Shown here one piece after another: positions 12,736 through 24,800 of a stretch of DNA of 64,000 nt (position 1 is its first letter; the number at the start of each line of letters is the position of its first letter). Position numbers and translations under genes: made by a program. The stretch spans positions 14,388,348-14,452,347 of the forward strand of contig CAIIXF020000006.1 of the NCBI GenBank assembly GCA_903813345.2. Direction: 5' to 3'. The notes under the pieces are model-generated. The model was not told the DNA's origin. It was given only the letters and a program-made list of their open reading frames with translations, and did no database searches. The DNA is from Owenia fusiformis. Its lineage: Eukaryota; Annelida; Polychaeta; Sabellida; Oweniidae.

Positions 12736-13095
12736 TTACTTTTCCATCCGGAATATGTCTATGTTATTGTAGCCTTTATCGCTAACAGTGTCATAACTCT
12801 CCCGCAAGACTCGATTAGAAGCTGAAAGGTCTGGTGTAATCGAAATCCACTCATAAATATTAATTACAGGGCCTATAGAATGATAATATTGATCTCGTAG
12901 GTCTTCATTAGTAGCTATTTCATAATTAATTAACTTATCTACTTCAGTTAGGGCCGCAACAGACCAAAGATTGATGTACACATCGAAAAACTCACAATAT
13001 CGTAGCGCTTTGTGCATGCTATATATATCAAGTCTGTTTTTGTACTTAGGAGTACTCGACTTTAATCCAAATTTCGATTTTGATTCATTTTGATC
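12736..13095 (-). CDS. Unidentified open frame upstream of hexosaminidase exon 1
   Basis: An open frame of 119 codons ends in TAA at 12736, only 126 bases upstream of the hexosaminidase ATG and on the same strand. The first in-frame ATG is at 13017 (MHKALRYCEFF), giving 93 residues. Composition is mixed and protein-like (WSVAALTEVDKLINYEI; INIYEWISITPDLS), unlike the repeat-derived frames nearby. I recognise no family. It could be the last exon of another minus-strand gene, a uORF-bearing 5' leader, or chance. Confidence 0.25.
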   Translation of the reverse strand, partial: DQNESKSKFGLKSSTPKYKNRLDIYSMHKALRYCEFFDVYINLWSVAALTEVDKLINYEIATNEDLRDQYYHSIGPVINIYEWISITPDLSASNRVLRESYDTVSDKGYNNIDIFRMEK

Positions 13096-13912
13096 CTACT
13101 TCAATTTAAGCCTGTAGAGGCAGGTACTGTAGAGACTCGCTTCGCTCACATAGTTTGAATAGAATATGGTATTCATACTCTTCGTACTTATAAATGGTCT
13201 CCAATAATTTGTAATTTTCTTTTTGTTCAAATCCTCCTAATCTGTTATTTTTCTTACTTATTGTTATTACACTAGCTTATCAAGGATTTTCGGTACGCTG
13301 AGCATCTATTTTGTTACGTTTCGTGCGGTAACGGATAAATACTCTACACAATCCATGATATACGCTTGTAAAATGTCCCTTGTTGCGACGATGATCGATT
13401 AGGCAAACTGCTACCAACGCCGATCAAATACCTTTCTCATTTCATTCTTTCACTACTTGAAATTAATTGTCAGATAAAACCATCTCAAGATCCAGTAAAA
13501 GCATGCAAGTCAATACTTTGATTTCTGAACACTGCTTGCTTCTCGCAATATTAGGCGTTCAATTTGTCAAACGCTCTCGTTTACTTTGACTTTCGCGCCC
13601 CCAATATTCACACAGCAACGTCTTTATCGTCAAGGGCACCATTCGAGTGTGCTGCGTTTCATTACGAATATAAACAAAAGCTCTTTTCTTGTATTGCACG
13701 CAAAGTCAATAAAATCACAATGATCCTTGGAAATGTCAAACATTAATTTACATTCAATCGAGGTTTTTGTGAAAAGATTCCCATTTTTAAATGTTAGCAG
13801 AACCTTTGAGTCATCGTAAATCAAGCCATTAACATCTCATGATATCTAATACCAACTAGTTAATAGATTCGTACGTATATCATAATTCGTATATACTTCA
13901 AAGTACAATGAT

Positions 13913-15131
13913 CACGGTGTTATAGCATGACGGTTACGCCAAAGCGATTTGCAACATTTTGCGGTAACGATAACAAAAAATGGCGGATGGGAAAGACAGC
14001 ATGTCCTCTTTCTCGCCTGTAGGCAAGATTCACAGATAAGATTTCCTTTTTAACTAGTTCCATTCGGTGACGTATATATGGATGGTACATACACACACAC
14101 ATACATACATACATACATACCGACTGAGATGTCCAAGTTCATATTTTTTAGTCCATTCTCGTGATTTCTCAGTATATGTGCCTCAGAGCCACTCAAACTA
14201 TTAACAGTAAGTAAACTGTGTATAAACAAGCAATAAAATGACAAATCCAGAACAGGAACGTGGTCATATTGTAAATAATGAGATTTCAAACGCAATGTCG
14301 TTAGACGACTACGTATGAATTCTCCGGACGGTCACGTATTGTATTAGATGTACATTAGATATTTTGCGGACGGTTACGTGCATGTACATCTTTCAAGTGA
14401 AGGTTGCTAGTTCTGATAGCCTCTTTCCATGTAATTGTTATAATGGGTAAGAAATGGAATATTGAATTGCTTATATTTGTTTTCAGGACTCGCAAGAGAC
14501 GCTCTTGTTTGAGCCTCTATAGGGCAAGGAAAAAATTGTGTCTTGCTTTATTAATGAAACCAATTTAAGTCAAAAAGATAGCAATGAAGAGGCAAAAGAA
14601 GAATTAACATCAAGTACTGATGAATATGACGAAATTAATAACAATGAATCTGGGATAGATATTTGAACGAAGTTCGCGTAACCGTCAATCAATTTTTGGC
14701 GTAACCGCAAATTAAAAATACAATATTATGGCTTAAGTAGAACATATTAAGTGGTTTCCAATGCTCGATTGGCTTTTTATGATCGTATGTAGGTTACATC
14801 TATATACCCTGAGGTCGTTAGGCAATGTAGACCATGCCCTAACGACAAAAATAAACAAATTACTAAATTTTGTATAGTTTTGAATTTCAAACTCTACAGT
14901 TTTTCGCTTATTTCATGTTATCCCCGGGCATCAATTTGCAAAGAATACGTTCAAAATATACATTACTAAATGCATCACCGAATGCGATGCCTACAAAAAT
15001 CGTTCATCCTTTCATTGATACACAGTAGAAGAAAATAATGCACCAACCTTAGTTTTCTGTTCCGTCGCGGCCATTTTATTGGATAAATTTCGTTTTCAGA
15101 GGTGTCGTAACAGTCATGCTATAACACCGTG
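13913..15131. mobile_element. Transib/RAG-like element with CACGGTG termini and 5-bp target duplication
   Basis: The ends form inverted repeats: CACGGTGTTATAGCATGAC on both sides, then one mismatch and GTTACG (26 bases, one mismatch). The 5-bp direct repeat ATGAT flanks it at 13908-13912 and 15132-15136. CAC-x-x-TG termini with 5-bp duplications are typical of the Transib superfamily, relatives of RAG recombinase. No transposase is present in its 1219 bases. Near each end an ATG lies inside an AAAATGGC motif pointing inward (plus 13980, MADGKDSMSSFSPVGKIHR; minus 15074, MAATEQKTK). A short acidic frame ends at 14665. It also holds several GGTTACG-like motifs and an (AC)n/(ATAC)n run. Confidence 0.75.
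14087..14120 (+). repeat. (AC)n/(ATAC)n microsatellite
   Basis: About 34 bases of ACAC then ATAC repeats inside the Transib-like element. Confidence 0.95.
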
Positions 15132-15267
15132 ATGATAGTTGGCATGGCAAGTGTGTTAAAAAGTACATACACACGTGCCATCTATTAATGGATAATGATA
15201 GTATTGACATGATTGAGATCGGGCGTTTACTTTATGAATGCTTTTAATTTTATGATCCCTGTCAATG

Positions 15268-16047
15268 TTAAAGGCCCCATATAAAGTTTAAACATCTTTG
15301 GCTTATATTGTAGTCTTACCCAATGTTATCAAAGTGTGATATGTGAAACTTTTTTTCAAATTTCAAAAAGTGGTTTTTGATAGACTTTTTGTTCCAAAAT
15401 TTGTGAATTTATTTAAAACCAACTTTTAGAGGTCACTCATATCTTTTAATTAGCCACAATTCATATCAATGCATAGCACTCATCCTCCTATGTTTTTTGC
15501 CGAAAAAATTAAGAAAATCGGTTCATAAATAAGCGAGAAATGAACTTATCAGTGCATGAAAATGGTTCTGAGAAAAATGCATTTCAAAATTTTAGTTCTC
15601 ATAGAAACCAATGGTACAATAATATCTAAAACATAATTTATCCTTCCTTTTAACCTGGTAAGACAATCAACAATGGTTTATATGAAAGTCTAGCATATTT
15701 AGAAAAGATTGACATCGAAAAAAAATTCTTTTTCAAAACGTTTTTGCTACCTTAGTGACATCACTAATGTTTCAAAATATTTTTGATATGCTAAAACATT
15801 GAAGTGGCCCATTAAATATGGCATTTTATTATTGAAATAGTGTGTCCTTTATTCAATCTTTGCATTGGTGTTAAAAAGATAATCCTTTTTGCAATGCATT
15901 TTTTGAAAAATGGCGGGAAATTTGAATATTTGAGAAATGAAATGCTCACAACTTTTTTTCAAAAATCTCTAAAATCACTTTTTAAGTCTTGACAAATAGT
16001 AAATGAATGATAAAAAAATATTTTCAAACTTTAGACGGGGACTTTAA
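15268..16047. mobile_element. MITE with TTAA ends
   Basis: Left end TTAAAGGCCCCATATAAAG and right end, reversed, TTAAAGTCCCCGTCTAAAG are inverted repeats of about 30 bases. TTAA at each side suggests piggyBac or Kolobok ancestry. The interior is AT-rich with no coding frame. Confidence 0.6.
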
Positions 16048-16570
16048 GTACATTCCCATTGGATTTCACTATTAATATCTTGCATTTTGTCTAGTTGTGA
16101 CCAACAATTATATCTTCCCAGCGGCAAACTGCAAAGCGTATTTATTACTGTCTGAATTATTGCTTCAATACAGGTCGGGATAGAATCATTGCAAGTTAAC
16201 CAAATGTTTGTTTTAGATATACATTTATATTAGTACATGTATATTAAGCTAAATCGAGTCGCGTGCAAATTCTTTCCAGCATCGACGTTGGATTTCAATA
16301 ATAGGGAGTTTAAGCTTGCATATAAAATCGAAATGCCAACCTATACGTATGACCAATCGCCCATACAAATGCATCGCTTAAATATTTTCTGTTCACGTTT
16401 AGGTTGTGAAAAACATTGCAAGCTTAAACTCTCCGATTTACACTGGCCCTGTAGAGGGGATACATTGTAGTTGTTCAAGTGGGGGTACACAGCACCGGAT
16501 ACAGTTGTAGTTTGGAAACATTTTACTTGAAGCGGGACACCCTGTAGTATATCTTGGCGAGTTACCACTG

Positions 16571-17671
16571 ATGATTGAAGACTTGTCCTTTGTCCATATT
16601 ATAATGGCAACATATCACATACGAAGATGTGCATGGTTTTTCACTGCACTCGTTGTCATGGGACTTTGTTATATTTTAAACTTGGTAGAGCACATAAACA
16701 CTGAATTTACCTTCCGTGATAGACGGATGGTTAAACAAATGATAAAGCAGTCAAATTCTAGTAGTTTTATGTTGAAAAAGGAGATGTCCAACACGGTGTT
16801 GTCGTGTAATAAGGCTGCAGTATATCTACCTGGATATATCCCCGAGGATAGAGACGAGGAACTTATCGTGTATAGCGAACTGGGAAAATGTGGAAGCGGA
16901 ACACTTGTGTCCATTATCACATCCGCATGTAGACTCACAAAAAGATACACAACGCGCTACTTCTGGCCTATCCCTGATCTTGAACCTTCGGATGAGAGAC
17001 ACAAATACATCAAGACTCACATTCTGTCACAGAGAAAACCATTCATTTTCATGGGGCATTTACGTTTTGTGGATTTCACAGAATTTGGGTACAAGCAGCC
17101 GATATATATCGATTGGATTCGAGATCCCGTCGAAAGATTGATCTCGCTATATAATTACGAAAGGAGAGAAACGAATGTGACTAATGGCCTTATTAAGGAA
17201 GAAATGGAGAGACCCTTGGATGAGTGCATTCAAATATGGATAAACGAAACAGGATGTCGCGATGCTGCTGATCTACCAACATGTTTACGAAGTAGGGCAC
17301 ATAAAGGATGTACAAGTAAAGGAATCGAACCAGTGTACTCACAAGCCTACTCAGGAAGACCATACAACAAATCCAAAGAGGTCCTAATAAATATGGCCAA
17401 ATCAAACATAGAACGTTACTACATATTTATTGGGCTCAATGAACACTACACGGAGAGTGTGAAAGGTTTGGAAAAAATCCTTCGGTTTCAAGATAAACTT
17501 AGTGCCATATATAAAACTGTGTTACGTGTCAATGTAGGCAAGAAAAAATCTCGTCCGAGTAACAGTAGTATAAAGCTGTTAAAGACGCTTCTAGCAGACG
17601 ATTATGTAATTTATGAATTCATACGACAGCGTCTTTACATTCATTTAAAATGCCTAGGGATTTTTAAGTGA
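16571..17671 (+). CDS. Intronless 2-O-sulfotransferase (uronyl/heparan-sulfate 2-O family)
   Basis: A single-exon gene of 366 codons. A hydrophobic anchor at about residues 20-39 (CAWFFTALVVMGLCYILNLV) gives the type II Golgi topology usual for this family. The PAPS 5'-phosphosulfate loop is at about 103-111 (ELGKCGSGT). A likely catalytic histidine is in FMGHLRFVDF (His163). The 3'-phosphate binding motif is IRDPVERLISLY (about 183-194). Motif order and length match uronyl 2-sulfotransferase, heparan-sulfate 2-O-sulfotransferase and Drosophila Pipe. The enzyme should move sulfate from PAPS to C2 of a uronic acid in glycosaminoglycans. NxS/T sites occur at 62, 203, 225, 266 and 331. The second ATG (16604) has the better context (A at -3, G at +4) and may be the true start, giving 355 residues. 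Lack of introns suggests an old retrogene or an expanded intronless subfamily. I cannot choose between UST and HS2ST. Confidence 0.85.
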   Translation: MIEDLSFVHIIMATYHIRRCAWFFTALVVMGLCYILNLVEHINTEFTFRDRRMVKQMIKQSNSSSFMLKKEMSNTVLSCNKAAVYLPGYIPEDRDEELIVYSELGKCGSGTLVSIITSACRLTKRYTTRYFWPIPDLEPSDERHKYIKTHILSQRKPFIFMGHLRFVDFTEFGYKQPIYIDWIRDPVERLISLYNYERRETNVTNGLIKEEMERPLDECIQIWINETGCRDAADLPTCLRSRAHKGCTSKGIEPVYSQAYSGRPYNKSKEVLINMAKSNIERYYIFIGLNEHYTESVKGLEKILRFQDKLSAIYKTVLRVNVGKKKSRPSNSSIKLLKTLLADDYVIYEFIRQRLYIHLKCLGIFK

Positions 17672-18773
17672 GAAAAACCATAAAAGGCCATCTAACGATA
17701 TACAAGTCTGAAGATTTTGATTTGATCTATTTTATTGATAAGAAATACAACTTGTATTGACAAACTATGGAGAACCACTGCCAGGCCATCGTCTTTGTGT
17801 CAAGAATGAGGAGAATCAAACAAGACTTTTTTCTACTCGTGGTCTTGTATTTCGTCTAAATTAAAGGAAGCAGAAGTGATACAATGAGGCTAAATGTTGG
17901 ATATTTTCAAGAAAAGCATATCAATGTTTCCCGTAATTACCCTTTACGTATTTACATTTTCAATATTTTACAAGATAATTTTTCAACAATTCAAGGATTA
18001 TCTTGAAATAAAATTAGAACTGTTGGACATTTAAGAAAATAGGCATAATACAGTAATATGTGATGATGATTCAAGTGTTCCTGTTTTTCAATGTCTCGAT
18101 CTCGGGGACTTTTGTTTGGATTTTCAAGTTTTTGATTGAATGTGCGATGAGCGAAATTTGATTTAATAAACTGGACTTGTTTTGAAAATTGAGCCTTTTT
18201 AAAGCCAGGAAAACATTTAAGGAATTAAGCCCTGGGCTCTGTGCATTGTAGACTTTATTCATCATTCCTCCAAGGTATTGTTTAAAACTTTGTTCGAGAT
18301 TCGCAGAATTAGAGTGTTAAAGTTTAGGCAACAGCGCCTGGGTGGAATGAATCAGCTGCAATGCATATCTTGGGCTTAAAGTCTTTTCACACATTGCAAA
18401 CTATTTTCTACGAAATCACCTAAATGATACGAAATCACTAAAAAGAACATATTTTAAATGAAACCTTTTGCAAGGTTCAAGTTGGCAAAGTATCAATTTC
18501 AATCTGTAGAGTCGAGTTGTCACCTTGACGACCATTCAACAAATCACCTTGTGTGGATTGTTGGTTGTATAATGCAATGCAGCATGAAATAGCATGTTCG
18601 GATTGCCTGGAATCGGACAAACCTTGCCTGGCTATGTGGGAATTATTTATAATAGAACCTGTAACTTTACTCCTTGAACACCCCGTATCGTTTGCAGATG
18701 GTGTTTTCCCATCATCGTGTTTCACAACACCGTTAAAAGTATTGAGGCTTCATGAAAACGTGATATTCTGAGG
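17672..18773. other. Intergenic, no feature beyond one poly(A) signal
   Basis: AT-rich sequence between the sulfotransferase and the peptide gene. Short frames here lack coding character. Confidence 0.5.
18007..18012 (+). terminator. Possible poly(A) signal of the sulfotransferase
   Basis: AATAAA lies 336 bases after the stop codon at 17671, on the same strand. No GT-rich element is obvious after it, so the assignment is tentative. Confidence 0.3.
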
Positions 18774-18781
18774 TTTAAATA
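18774..18781 (+). promoter_or_regulatory. TATA-like box of the cysteine-rich peptide gene
   Basis: TTTAAATA lies about 30 bases upstream of an initiator-like CTCAGGG (about 18807) and 41 bases before the ATG at 18822. Spacing fits a TATA promoter with a very short leader. This is inferred from sequence only. Confidence 0.35.
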
Positions 18782-18821
18782 CCATATTTGGTTAGTTCTT
18801 TATTTACTCAGGGATACTATC

Positions 18822-19470
18822 ATGACAATGAAGACCATATTTTACCTTTGTCTGGCTCTTGCCATGTCTGTTGAGATGGTGTCATCAGAAATAAGGTATA
18901 GAATTTCTGACTTTTAAAATTTAATAATCATGATTTCCTCAAATCTTAAAGTAAATTGGTTCAATCTCAACTAAATAACAATACTACTTTATACTGAATA
19001 CGCCAATGGGGCAAAATCCCACTTGCCCCATCTGCATCAAGTACCATTGGCTCTTCTTGGAAGAAGCAAGGAACTTTGTGTATGGTTCTGTAATCTTGCA
19101 ATACGGAGGATATCCATGCCCCATTGTTGTATGTTGGGTTTAGCCCCTTGACTTACAAGGTTACATCTGTACAATGCACGTTGTCTGAACCTCGGATGAC
19201 GGATATGATTGCCATATATCTTAAGACCTATAGATCTAGGTTTTGCAAGAAGAAACATTCAATTAACTAAGGGATTGGAAACTAAACCTAAACACATATA
19301 TTATTTGTTGATTTAGCAAACGCCAAGATGACTTGTGCACGCGAGAGGAATGCCGCAATGGACAATACTGTAATAATGATGTTGACTGCCCAGATGATAA
19401 TACTTGTAAACATGAACAAAACTATGCACCATACTGCGCATGTTTCTACTGTCGACCTGGCTTGATATAA
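18822..19470 (+). CDS. Small secreted cysteine-rich peptide (75 residues, two exons)
   Basis: Exon 1 is 18822-18895 and exon 2 is 19317-19470; the 421-base intron has GTATAG and TTTAG ends. Exon 1 leaves two bases (AG) and exon 2 supplies the third (C), making Ser25. Exon 1 encodes a textbook signal peptide (MTMKTIFYLCLALAMSVEM, cut probably near VSS at 20-22). A dibasic KR (26-27) follows, after which the mature chain would begin with Gln28, able to cyclise. The mature part has eight cysteines at 32, 37, 43, 49, 55, 65, 67 and 70: C-x4-C-x5-C-x5-C-x5-C-x9-C-x-C-x2-C, then RPGLI and stop. AATAAA follows 109 bases later. The even cysteine count and rich Asp/Asn content fit a disulfide-folded secreted peptide. 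I recognise no family; the middle recalls EB or WAP modules only loosely. Role (antimicrobial, hormone, matrix, other) is unknown. Confidence 0.7.
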
Positions 19471-19578
19471 AGTTATAGAAAGAGTAAACATTAATGGAAA
19501 CCGAACCTTTAATTATAGGATTTAATCATCTTATCAAATATCTGTCTCACTTTCAACTGAAGTCTTTTGTGGAATTTC

Positions 19579-19584
19579 AATAAA
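19579..19584 (+). terminator. Poly(A) signal of the cysteine-rich peptide gene
   Basis: AATAAA on the plus strand, 109 bases after the TAA stop at 19470. The distance suits a short 3' UTR. Confidence 0.5.
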
Positions 19585-20561
19585 TCTGATCAGAGATTCC
19601 GATCCAATGAGAATCCAATGTTATATAGCAACGTGTCTATTGGCTAAAATGAATTGTTGAACCGTAGTGACATCTGACAACTCAAATGAGATATTAATAT
19701 GCAGCATTTCACCACCTTCCATTTGTTACAAACGCCGGCCGCCGAACACCGTCCACAAAAAGACTATAACAAGTGGTAAACACAAGTGGCGGTGACATAA
19801 AAACAAGACATTGCCAAATGCAACAATGTCTTTGTCCAAATGTCTTTGTGGGTTCCGCAGCCTTTACTGGGACAAAATTAGATAGGTCTAAACAGAGACC
19901 TTTGATTTCATAACATTCTTTCTGGCCTGGAGGCCATTGCTCAAAACTTCATTATTAATGAAAAAATTCGAGCAACGACCTCCTGAATCATTGTGGGATA
20001 CACAGCAAGTATTATCCTTTTGTTATCCGTTAGTTAAAGTGAGACTCTGGTATGTCATGGATGGTTAATGATGGAATTCTAAAATTCTTCCAAGGGGAAT
20101 CATTGTGATACTTTAAATTCCATATACCTGTAGATTTGTTTCAACTTCAACTTATGACATTCTGAATTTCATAAAATAGTAATGATGGGTCATTTGTTGT
20201 AAGTATTTCATTTATTTAAGTTAATTTCATAACAACATTTGATAACGGGAATCCTTTTCTGAATCTAATCTTGATTGAACAAAATGTTGATGTTTAAAAC
20301 ATGTAAAATGTAGTACTTTTATTATTACAAAACAGTTATACAAACTATTGTGATCTTGCTCTGAAAACAATAAACTTTGAATATATATACACTACAGCAC
20401 TTTACAAATATAAGATGAAGATTTCTAATAATCTCATGGAAGTGGAATGCTATTATTGTAAATTGCATAAAATTATAATATCATCTTCCATTATTGGAGT
20501 AAAGCACTACTCACTCACTAATACTGTTCTGACGCATAAATACGAGCTGGATATTTATATA

Positions 20562-21193
20562 CAGGGTGTCAAATGGCGTTGTGCCCCCTATCCCCAGCAT
20601 AAACTAGAAGAGGTACACATGCATACTATATACCATTGGAAAGAGCATTTAATTGTTATTAGAGTGTGAAAAGATGAAGATGGATGATAGAAAATAATAC
20701 ATAATTTGAACCAACTTTTAAAAGAGAGTTTGACCATCCCCGGCAGCTTTAAACGGCTGCCAGTCAGGCTGGATATCAAGTTAAAAGGGCATTGAAAAGA
20801 GCAGTGTCTTGAGCAGAGATCTCAATACTTTTTGAGGTTCTCCTGGAGGATATCTATGGAATATCTGTTCTCTACAGCTTCAACTTCCATAAGTAGCTCT
20901 GTTTTATCCATTAATATGGGCTCAATTTGAACTGAAGCATTTAAGTCAGGATTGTTGCTCTGGTATTCACCAATACCAAAAAGGTCTATGCAGGAATTTT
21001 TAAAAATCAATAAAAATAGCACTTTACTGGTGCATTTCAAATGCTTTTGAAACTATGTAGCAATATCTGACCCTGGTCATCTATGGTTCATTTTATCTAG
21101 AATTGAATGCTCTTTCTAATGATATATATAATGTATGTGTACTTCACCTAGTTAATGCTGTGGAAGGGGGGCACAACGCCATTTGACACCCTG
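20562..21193. mobile_element. Tc1/mariner-type MITE
   Basis: TA-CAGGGTGTCAAATGGCGTTG at the left, its reverse complement then TA at the right. Inner blocks also pair (GAAAGAGCATT with AATGCTCTTTC), so it is a large hairpin. No transposase. Confidence 0.75.
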
Positions 21194-21888
21194 TACAATT
21201 ACAAATGTATTTACATTTATGTACAGACTTAAATCTTTTGACACAATAATTTAAATAGACATCATTTTATGATAACCATTTAGTACATATATTATTTTAA
21301 GTAGGTACTAAAGTATAAAACCTTTGTAAGTTTCTATCACAGATACCTGAATATCACAGATCAAAAGATAAGTTTAAATAAAAAAAGTCCAGTTCAATAT
21401 CATGCATCTGATCCTGGTATACCCCCCTTTTTGAAAATCTTGGGTATATTTCTAAAAATATTGTTCTCTTATTATGACAGTACAATCTCCATGGTTACAA
21501 TAACTTAGATTTAGCTTTTTTCGTTAAGAATGTTGAGAGAAATGCACACCAAACTAATAACTGATTTAAATGACATTGACAATTGTGCACTGACATGAGT
21601 TCTACACAGATTCTGAAGTCAGATATATATAACTCATTTTCAACATGTAAAGCCTCAGTCACATTTGCTCTATGGTTCACAAAATAAATAAATAAAGTTC
21701 ACATCGTACTGGTTTTCCCTATATTTTATGCTACATATTTCTTGATTTTGGGAAGCTACAGCCGCCATATGGTTGCCGAAGATCAAATGAGTCTAAGGCT
21801 CGAGTAACTGACATATACATATGTATATTCCATATAAGGCTACATCTAAGTCATGAGACTAGCTGAAGGGGATCCAGTGTAATTCAAA

Positions 21889-24800
21889 TTAATCCAGGTT
21901 TAGCTTATATAGTTTATCATGTATATGGTCTCCAAAGTATCGGGCAGCAAGGTCTCTCGTAGGGAGCTTTGATTTCGGCACTTGTTTCAAGTTGTATCCA
22001 TGCCTGGCAAGACTTTGTTGTAGTTCTGTGGGTGGCTTCCTAAAACAAATTTTAAATATTATTCAACAAATTTTCATCCATAAATGTAAATGTTTATTTA
22101 TGATAACGATTATTATCTAAAAATTGAAAAGGTTGCGTGACACAACAATTTTGTCACAATTTAACAGTATTTGTCACAATGTTACAGTATTTTTGCTGCC
22201 ATCATTCCATGCCTGTTTTCTAAGAAGTCTAAAATTTCTGACTTTGTTTCAGAATAATTTGGGGATTTTTAAGATTTTAAAATTAAAAAGTAAGAATATT
22301 TTTATTCTTATGACTTTGGACATTTCTGCATCTTGCATCTTCAATTACCTTTATTCCTATTCCAGAAAAAAGAAATAAAATCATAAGAGAAATATTAGCT
22401 CATTTCACATTTTATGTCCCTTCAAAGAAGTTTTCATGGCCTTTCACTACAGATGTACTCACTGCTGTTTTGGCAAAGGGGATGTATAGGCCACCCGACT
22501 TGTAGATGTAATCTCTCTCACTACTGGGGGAGGTTGGTTGGCCCTTTCCCATTCTACTCTTTTGTAGGTTTTAACACATAGTGGACAGGCAGCTTCGTTC
22601 TTTACTAAAACATAAGAGAACATGGGAAGGATGCTAATAAGAGACCAAGCAAAAATGTCAATGCATTAGGCTATACAATTCTTTGAACTCTCATGAGTTT
22701 GAGATATCTTCAAGATTTGAAGTGACAGATATCATTATTAATAATTACATTGACATTTTCTTTTACTACTAACAAAGCCCTCATGAAATAAAGCATATAT
22801 CTTTAAAAATAATGTGAAAATTGAACACAACGTGAAGATTAAAATTAGACGATGCCATTTATTTAATTCTGCAACTCTGTATAAAGTGATTTTTATGACA
22901 ACTTTAATCTGATCATCAAGACCTCCTGTTAAGTAGTTGCTCACCTCATGCAAACTTTGTTTAAGAAAGATTGAACACAGCAGTGAAAGAATTGGCAATT
23001 CTTCAAAATCAGGCCTGTGGCCAGGATTTACCAGGGGGAGCAGTTTTACCAAGGGGGCAGCTTTTGCCAAGGGGCGGGCTTTTTGACATTTTGGCAAAAA
23101 ATCATGTGCAGCCGCTAGCTCCTATCACTCCCCCCCCCTAGCTACAGGCCTGATAATACACTGATGATACACAGTTTGACACTTGACTAAAATATCAGAA
23201 TTTAATTTAATCATGACCTTTCTGGGTTTAATATGCCTCATCAATTAAGATATTTATACATGTATATAATGTAAAAGCAAAAATGAATTCACATCTTTGA
23301 TTCACTTACTAGCTTTTTCCATGAGTAGGGGATGTCCTCCTCTTTTTGCAGAAGCCATTGGTGTGTCTCCTTTGTTGTTCTCAATGTCAAGGGATCCGTC
23401 ATGTTGTAGATAACAGTTAAAGCAGTCAGCTTTCCCTGCTTCTGCTGCATAATGACCCGCAGTGCACCCATACACTACAATAGCAAAAATATATACTTTA
23501 ATCTGGACTAAATCAATTCCATGTTTAGCCATGTTTATTAGAAATATTATGTTGCATTTTACACTTCAGTGATCTCACAAGTATTAAAGCAAGTGGGTGC
23601 AGCACCCACATGAGATTATAAAAATAGGCTTGCACATTGAGAAGGTCATTAAAGGTCAAATGTCAAATCTAAAGTCAGATTTGAATTTCTGAGAACATGT
23701 AGATGATTTTGAAAAAAAAAATTAGTCAATTTGAAGCAAGTTGAAAAAATACCTTTTTGACCTTTTTTGACATTGAGAAGGTCATTGAAGGTCAAATGTC
23801 AAATCTAAAGTCATATTTGAATTTCTGAGAACATGTAGATGATTTTGAAAAAAAATTTAGTCAATTTGAAGCAAGATGAAAAAATACCTTTTTTGACATT
23901 GAGAAGGTCATTGATGGTCAAATGTCAAATCTAAAGTCAGATTTGAATTTCTGAGAACACGTAGATGATTTTGAAAAAAAAATTAGTCAATTTGAAGCAA
24001 GTTGAAAAAAGACCTTTTTGTCCTTTTTTTACTTTGAGAAGGTCATTGAAGGTCAAATGTCAAATCTTAAGTCAAATCTAAAGTCAGATTTGAATTTCTG
24101 AGAACACGTAGATGATTTTGAAATTTTTTTTTAGTCAATTTGAAGCAAGTTGAAAACAGACCTTTTTGACCTTTTTTGACCTTGAGAAGGTCATTGAAGG
24201 TCAAATGTCAAATCTTAAGTCAAATCTTAAGTCAGATTTGAATTTCTGAGAACACGTAGATGATTTTGAAAAAAAAATTTAGTCAATTTGAAGCAAGTTG
24301 AAAACAGACCTTTTTGACCTTGAGAAGGTCATTGAAGGTCAAATGTCAAATCTAAAGTCAGATTTGAAGGTCAAATGTCAAATCTAAAGTCAGATTTGAA
24401 TGTCTGAGAACATGTAGATGATTTTGAAAAAAAATTTAGTCAATGTGAAGCAAGTTGAAAAAAGACCTTTTTGACCTTGAGAAGGTCATTGAAGGTCAAA
24501 TGTCAAATCTAAAGTCAGATTTGAACTTCTGAGAACATGTAGATGATTTAGAAAAAAATTGAAGTCAGTCTAAACAGTATTTGTTAAGTTATAGGAAGTT
24601 GTAAGAAATTGTTACAGACGCCGGACGCCGGACGCCAACCTCCAACCGCCGTCGGAAAAAAACGGAGACCATAACAATATGTCACCACTTTTGGTGGTGA
24701 CATAAAAACCTTAGAAATCTTATTTCAAAAGATACTATTGAGATAAACTCATAAAGTGTAATTTATGTTATTGTTAGAGCCCCAAAATACTTTTCTAGAA

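Noticed and set aside
16571-17671. Naming the sulfotransferase UST or HS2ST
   Set aside because: Motifs are shared by the whole 2-O family; a tree is needed.
18822-19470. Calling the cysteine-rich peptide a venom toxin
   Set aside because: The cysteine spacing matches no toxin framework I recognise; secretion and cysteines alone do not show toxicity.
23635-24560. CRISPR-like array
   Set aside because: Whole units repeat head to tail with no unique spacers, and the DNA is animal.
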